From: JAGOPY01 sp964619555
GTDB lineage: Bacteria; Bacteroidota; Bacteroidia; Bacteroidales; JAGOPY01
DNA: 64,000 nt
Direction: 5' to 3'
NCBI GenBank assembly: GCA_964619555.1
Contig: CAZUDV010000003.1
Coordinates: forward strand, 124,001-188,000
Position numbers and translations under genes: made by a program. Numbering within the stretch: the first letter of the stretch is position 1; each line of letters opens with the position of its first letter. Shown here in pieces: positions 61,312-64,000 of this stretch. The notes beneath the pieces were generated by a model. The model worked only from the letters and a program-made list of their open reading frames with translations, had not been told where the DNA came from and searched no databases.

Positions 61312-62511
61312 CTATAAAGTTCTGCCGGGATATTCCTTCAAAGCGAACTCAAGGCAATCCATGGCCCTGGCCAGATCGTCCACGTTCAGTACGTAGGAGA
61401 TCCTGACCTCGTCGAGCCCCTTATCCGGCCTGGAGTAAAAACCGGTGGCGGGAGCCATCATGACCGTTTCATTGTTATAATTGAATTCTTCCAGCAGCCA
61501 TTTGCAGAACCTGTCAGAATTATCGATCGGCAACCTGGCGACCACGTAAAATGCCCCTTTCGGTTTAGGGCAGTATGCACCCGGCATGAGATTGATCCGT
61601 TTCACGACAATATCCCTTCTGGCATGGTATTCCTTCAAAACGGCATCGAAATATGACTGAGGCGTATCAATTGCTGCCTCGGCAGCCACCTGACCGAAAG
61701 TCGGAGGGCTGAGCCGTGCCTGCGCGAATTTTAGGGCGGTTTTGGCCACTTCTTTGTTTCTGGTGATCAGGCACCCCACCCTGAATCCGCACGCGCTGTA
61801 GCGTTTCGATACCGAATCGATCAGGATGACATTCTCTTCAATGCCTTTCAGGTACATGGCCGAATAGTGTTTCTGCCCGTCATAGACAAATTCCCTGTAA
61901 ACCTCGTCTGTGATCAGGTACAGGTCGTATTTCCTGACAATATCGCGCAATATCTCGAGCTCTTCTTTTGAGTAGAGATAGCCCGTGGGATTGTTGGGAT
62001 TGCAAATTAGAATGGCCTTCGTTTTAGGGTTGATGGCTTTTTCAAAATCAGAGATGGGAGGAAGGGCAAATCCGGTGTCGATCGATGAAATGATCGGATG
62101 GACGACTGCCCCTGCATTGATTGAAAATCCATTGTAATTGGCATAAAAAGGTTCAGGAATGATCAGTTCGTCACCCTGGTCAAGGCAAGTATTGATAGCA
62201 AACAACAAGGCCTCGGAGGCCCCTGTTCCCACTACAATTTCTTCAGGGGTGATGTGGATATCGTACTTTTTGTAATACTCGGTCAGGCGCTGCCGGTAGC
62301 TGTAAATTCCGGCCGAATGGCTGTATTCGACCACCTTCTGGCTGAAATTGCGGATAGCATCCAGCGCGACGTCGGGAGTAGGTATGTCGGGTTGCCCGAT
62401 ATTAAGATGATAAACTTTCCGGCCGGCCTTTTTTGCCGTATCGGCAAAAGGCACCAATTTACGGATAGGAGATTCAGGCATTGAAATCCCTTTTTGTGAA
62501 ATCTTTGGCAT
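61312..62511 (-). CDS. Class I/II pyridoxal-phosphate aminotransferase (aspartate-type)
   Basis: A 399-aa fold-type I aminotransferase. The PLP lysine is in IDSVSKRYSACGFRVGCLI; ICNPNNPTGYLYS and LITDEVYREFVYDG are conserved. The N-terminus IRKLVPFADTAKKAGRKVYHLNIGQPDI is that of the aspartate aminotransferase-like group common in Bacteroidota. The amino donor is not determined by sequence. It is isolated from the DUF1573 gene upstream by a strong terminator, so it has its own promoter or low read-through. Confidence 0.93.
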   Translation of the reverse strand: MPKISQKGISMPESPIRKLVPFADTAKKAGRKVYHLNIGQPDIPTPDVALDAIRNFSQKVVEYSHSAGIYSYRQRLTEYYKKYDIHITPEEIVVGTGASEALLFAINTCLDQGDELIIPEPFYANYNGFSINAGAVVHPIISSIDTGFALPPISDFEKAINPKTKAILICNPNNPTGYLYSKEELEILRDIVRKYDLYLITDEVYREFVYDGQKHYSAMYLKGIEENVILIDSVSKRYSACGFRVGCLITRNKEVAKTALKFAQARLSPPTFGQVAAEAAIDTPQSYFDAVLKEYHARRDIVVKRINLMPGAYCPKPKGAFYVVARLPIDNSDRFCKWLLEEFNYNNETVMMAPATGFYSRPDKGLDEVRISYVLNVDDLARAMDCLEFALKEYPGRTL

Positions 62512-62525
62512 GGTTATAATCGATT

Positions 62526-62592
62526 TAAAATAAAAGAGGTTGTATCAAAAGCCCGGGTCCAGTGATGGAAAAATCACTCTTGATACAACCTC
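62526..62592 (-). terminator. Intrinsic terminator of the DUF1573 gene
   Basis: A perfect 13-bp outer stem (62536-62548 with 62580-62592) encloses a 6-bp inner hairpin (62561-62566 with 62573-62578). The minus strand continues with TTTTATTTTAAA. It lies between DUF1573 and the aminotransferase. Confidence 0.85.
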
Positions 62593-62612
62593 ATTCTGAA
62601 TTTTTTCTTCTT

Positions 62613-63077
62613 CTATTTATTCACCGGTGCAGCTTCACTCGCAGGTTTCTGCGGCACCTGTGAATTCTGGTCAGGCTCCACCTTACCGGTTATCCTCAGG
62701 ATCACGGTATTGTTTTTCGCATTGGACCTGATAGTGACCGTTTTGTTGATCGGACCGACTTTCTTGGTATTGTATGTCACCTTGATCTCATTGGAATCAC
62801 CCGGCAGGACCGGCTCTTTCGGCCAGGTAGGCACAGTGCACCCACAGGATGATTGCGGTTGTTGCAATATAAGGGGTTCTTTCCCGGTGTTGGTGAACTT
62901 GAACGTACAAACACCATCTCCTCCATAAGTCACTGTGCCATAATCGTGTGTGGTCTTTTCGAATGATATCACAGGAGCATTAGGATTCTCGGCTACCGGA
63001 ACGGGCTGTTCTGCCTGGGCAAATACATAAGATGCGGATATGGCAACCAGGGAGACAAGCAAAATCAATTTTTTCAT
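62613..63077 (-). CDS. DUF1573 domain exported protein
   Basis: A 154-aa protein with a signal peptide (cleavage after VFAQA, about residue 21) and one DUF1573 immunoglobulin-like domain: FEKTTHDYGTVTYGGDGVCTFKFTNTG, then SSCGCTVPTWPKEPVLPGDS with the conserved Cys-Gly-Cys, and VTIRSNAKNN. The tail is Pro/Ala-rich. The family is widespread and abundant in Bacteroidota and its role is not known. It has its own promoter and terminator, so it is probably monocistronic. Confidence 0.9.
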   Translation of the reverse strand: MKKLILLVSLVAISASYVFAQAEQPVPVAENPNAPVISFEKTTHDYGTVTYGGDGVCTFKFTNTGKEPLILQQPQSSCGCTVPTWPKEPVLPGDSNEIKVTYNTKKVGPINKTVTIRSNAKNNTVILRITGKVEPDQNSQVPQKPASEAAPVNK

Positions 63078-63103
63078 TTTGTGTGAATTTCTTTATTGAT
63101 GCA

Positions 63104-63111
63104 CAAATTTA
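63104..63111 (-). promoter_or_regulatory. -7 promoter element for the DUF1573 gene
   Basis: The minus strand reads TAAATTTG, 26 bases upstream of the DUF1573 ATG. Confidence 0.5.
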
Positions 63112-63223
63112 GGAAAATTTCAATTAAAGTCCTACCATTAAGGATTTTTAAAATATTTTAACATTTCAATTCAGGATGCAAAGATAGATATTCGGATCAC
63201 ATCGACCCGTATTTTATCATTTT

Positions 63224-63241
63224 TTGTTAATTAATTAACAA
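63224..63241. promoter_or_regulatory. 18-bp perfect palindrome in a divergent intergenic region
   Basis: TTGTTAATT followed by its exact reverse complement. It lies 64 bases upstream of the acyl-CoA synthetase start and about 150 bases upstream of the DUF1573 start, just before a weak TAATTTAG element (63260-63267). It could be an operator; AT-richness makes chance symmetry possible. Confidence 0.4.
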
Positions 63242-63304
63242 TAAGAAACGGCAATTTTATAATTTAGCAATCTGGAAAAATTTATCGAACTGAAATTCAT
63301 CAGA

Positions 63305-64000
63305 ATGATTAACAGGGAATTACTGGATCCAAACAGCATTGTTATCGTCGGGGGGTCCAACGATCTGCAGAAGCCGGGAGGGAAAATAATTAAAAATATC
63401 ATCGATGGAGGTTATCAGGGGAACCTGGCCGTAATCAATCCAAAGGAAGATATTGTACAAGGCCTGAAATCCTACCGGGATGCCAGAGATCTTCCCGATT
63501 CGGAATTAGCTATAATGGTCATTGCCGCGAAACTCATACCCGAAATGACCGAATTTCTATGCCGGGAGAAGCATACCCGGGCATTTATCATTATTTCAGC
63601 AGGATTTAGCGAGGAAAGTGAAGCCGGGAAAGAGCTTGAGAACAAAGTTCTGGAAATTGTCAACCGTTATGAAGCCTCTCTGGTCGGGCCCAACTGCATT
63701 GGTGTTCTCACTCCCTCCTATCACGGTGTTTTTACACTGCCCATACCAAAGCTGGATCTGAAGGGATGTGATTTTATCACCGGTTCGGGTGCAACGGCGT
63801 GTTTCATCATGGAAAACGGCATCCGGAAAGGGCTCACGTTCGCCCGTGTCTTTTCGGTAGGGAATAGCGCTCAGATGGGAGTCGAAGATATACTCCAGTA
63901 TATGGACGAATCCTTCGACGAAAAGATCAGCCCCAGGGTCAAGCTGCTTTATATGGAAAGTATCGGCAACCCGCAGAAATTATTAAAGCACGCCTCCTCG
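63305..64000 (+). CDS. Acyl-CoA synthetase (ADP-forming) / acetate-CoA ligase-like, partial
   Basis: The first 232 codons of a protein cut by the right edge. The CoA-binding Rossmann domain opens ELLDPNSIVIVGGSNDLQKPGGKI and continues with the NPK of AVINPKEDIVQGLKSYRDA. The start of the second domain is seen in SLVGPNCIGVLTPSYHGVFT and FITGSGATACFIMENGI. The family makes ATP and acetate (or another acid) from acyl-CoA, ADP and phosphate, common in anaerobes; some members are protein acyltransferases. The ATP-grasp domain and phosphohistidine lie outside the window or cannot be checked. Confidence 0.85.
   Translation, partial: MINRELLDPNSIVIVGGSNDLQKPGGKIIKNIIDGGYQGNLAVINPKEDIVQGLKSYRDARDLPDSELAIMVIAAKLIPEMTEFLCREKHTRAFIIISAGFSEESEAGKELENKVLEIVNRYEASLVGPNCIGVLTPSYHGVFTLPIPKLDLKGCDFITGSGATACFIMENGIRKGLTFARVFSVGNSAQMGVEDILQYMDESFDEKISPRVKLLYMESIGNPQKLLKHASS

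Noticed and set aside
63078..63304. Possible tRNA or small RNA in the largest intergenic gap
   Set aside because: AT-rich with a palindrome and promoter elements only; no cloverleaf or T-loop consensus seen by eye.

Overview
This window is chromosomal DNA from a member of the Bacteroidota, probably an uncultured Bacteroidales-like lineage. Five things point there. The primary sigma factor is short (288 aa) and lacks region 1.1. There is a type IX secretion protein of the PorQ family. Rho carries a large charged N-terminal insertion. recF is followed by a DUF721 gene. About twenty gene starts are preceded by the Bacteroidota -7 element TAnnTTTG, and few by a recognisable Shine-Dalgarno sequence. 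I see no tRNA, rRNA, CRISPR array, insertion sequence, prophage or plasmid gene. The content is core metabolism and envelope biology. The longest stretch without a gene is 227 bases (63078-63304), so no gap exceeds 300 bases.

Layout. 1-13159 is all minus strand, in transcription order: HtrA protease, RpoD, long-type GAPDH, CTP synthase, YidC, a GT9 heptosyltransferase, a threonylcarbamoyl-AMP synthase-like protein, a nitrilase-family amidase, a fused E1 alpha/beta 2-oxoacid dehydrogenase, and the first 233 codons of an S41 protease cut by the window edge. 13332-17388 is plus strand: DapF, a GNAT acetyltransferase, MltG, a DUF2279 protein and a HAD hydrolase. 17419-23106 alternates strands: MORN-repeat protein, RecR, a small basic protein, phosphoglucosamine mutase, a TPR protein, AroE and DUF4342. 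23227-35287 is a long plus-strand run: universal stress protein, geranylgeranyl-reductase-like flavoprotein, a GT2 fused to a degenerate sugar transferase, the E2 acyltransferase, a DnaQ-type exonuclease, and then a four-gene cluster (FAH-family hydrolase, GT-C-like membrane protein, mutarotase/nucleotidylyltransferase/GHMP-kinase fusion, FucP-like permease).

35280-40254 is minus strand (DUF721, RecF, PorQ, aconitase). Next come two secreted plus-strand proteins (40420-42528) and two related lipoproteins on the minus strand. A minus-strand block follows: folA-thyA, a membrane dipeptidase, NupC and a bifunctional-nuclease-type protein. The last part holds a membrane pyrophosphatase, glycine decarboxylase and Rho on plus; Mpl on minus; APS reductase on plus; a LolC/E-type permease on minus; an exo-muramidase (DUF1343) on plus; an aminotransferase and a DUF1573 protein on minus; and the start of an acyl-CoA synthetase (ADP-forming type) on plus.

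How the genes fit together. The E1 and E2 genes lie 25 kb apart but probably form one branched-chain 2-oxoacid dehydrogenase. DapF, MltG, GlmM, Mpl and the DUF1343 muramidase all act on peptidoglycan precursors, processing or recycling. FolA, ThyA and NupC serve thymidylate and nucleoside supply. The most unusual locus is the FucP-linked fusion protein at 32174-33934. It joins a RhaM-type mutarotase (with a possible second degenerate copy), an HxGH-type nucleotidylyltransferase and a compact GHMP-type sugar kinase, and looks like a one-polypeptide sugar-salvage enzyme analogous in layout to Bacteroides Fkp. Three separate heptanucleotide repeat arrays lie between genes, and two of them run into the stop codon of the upstream gene.
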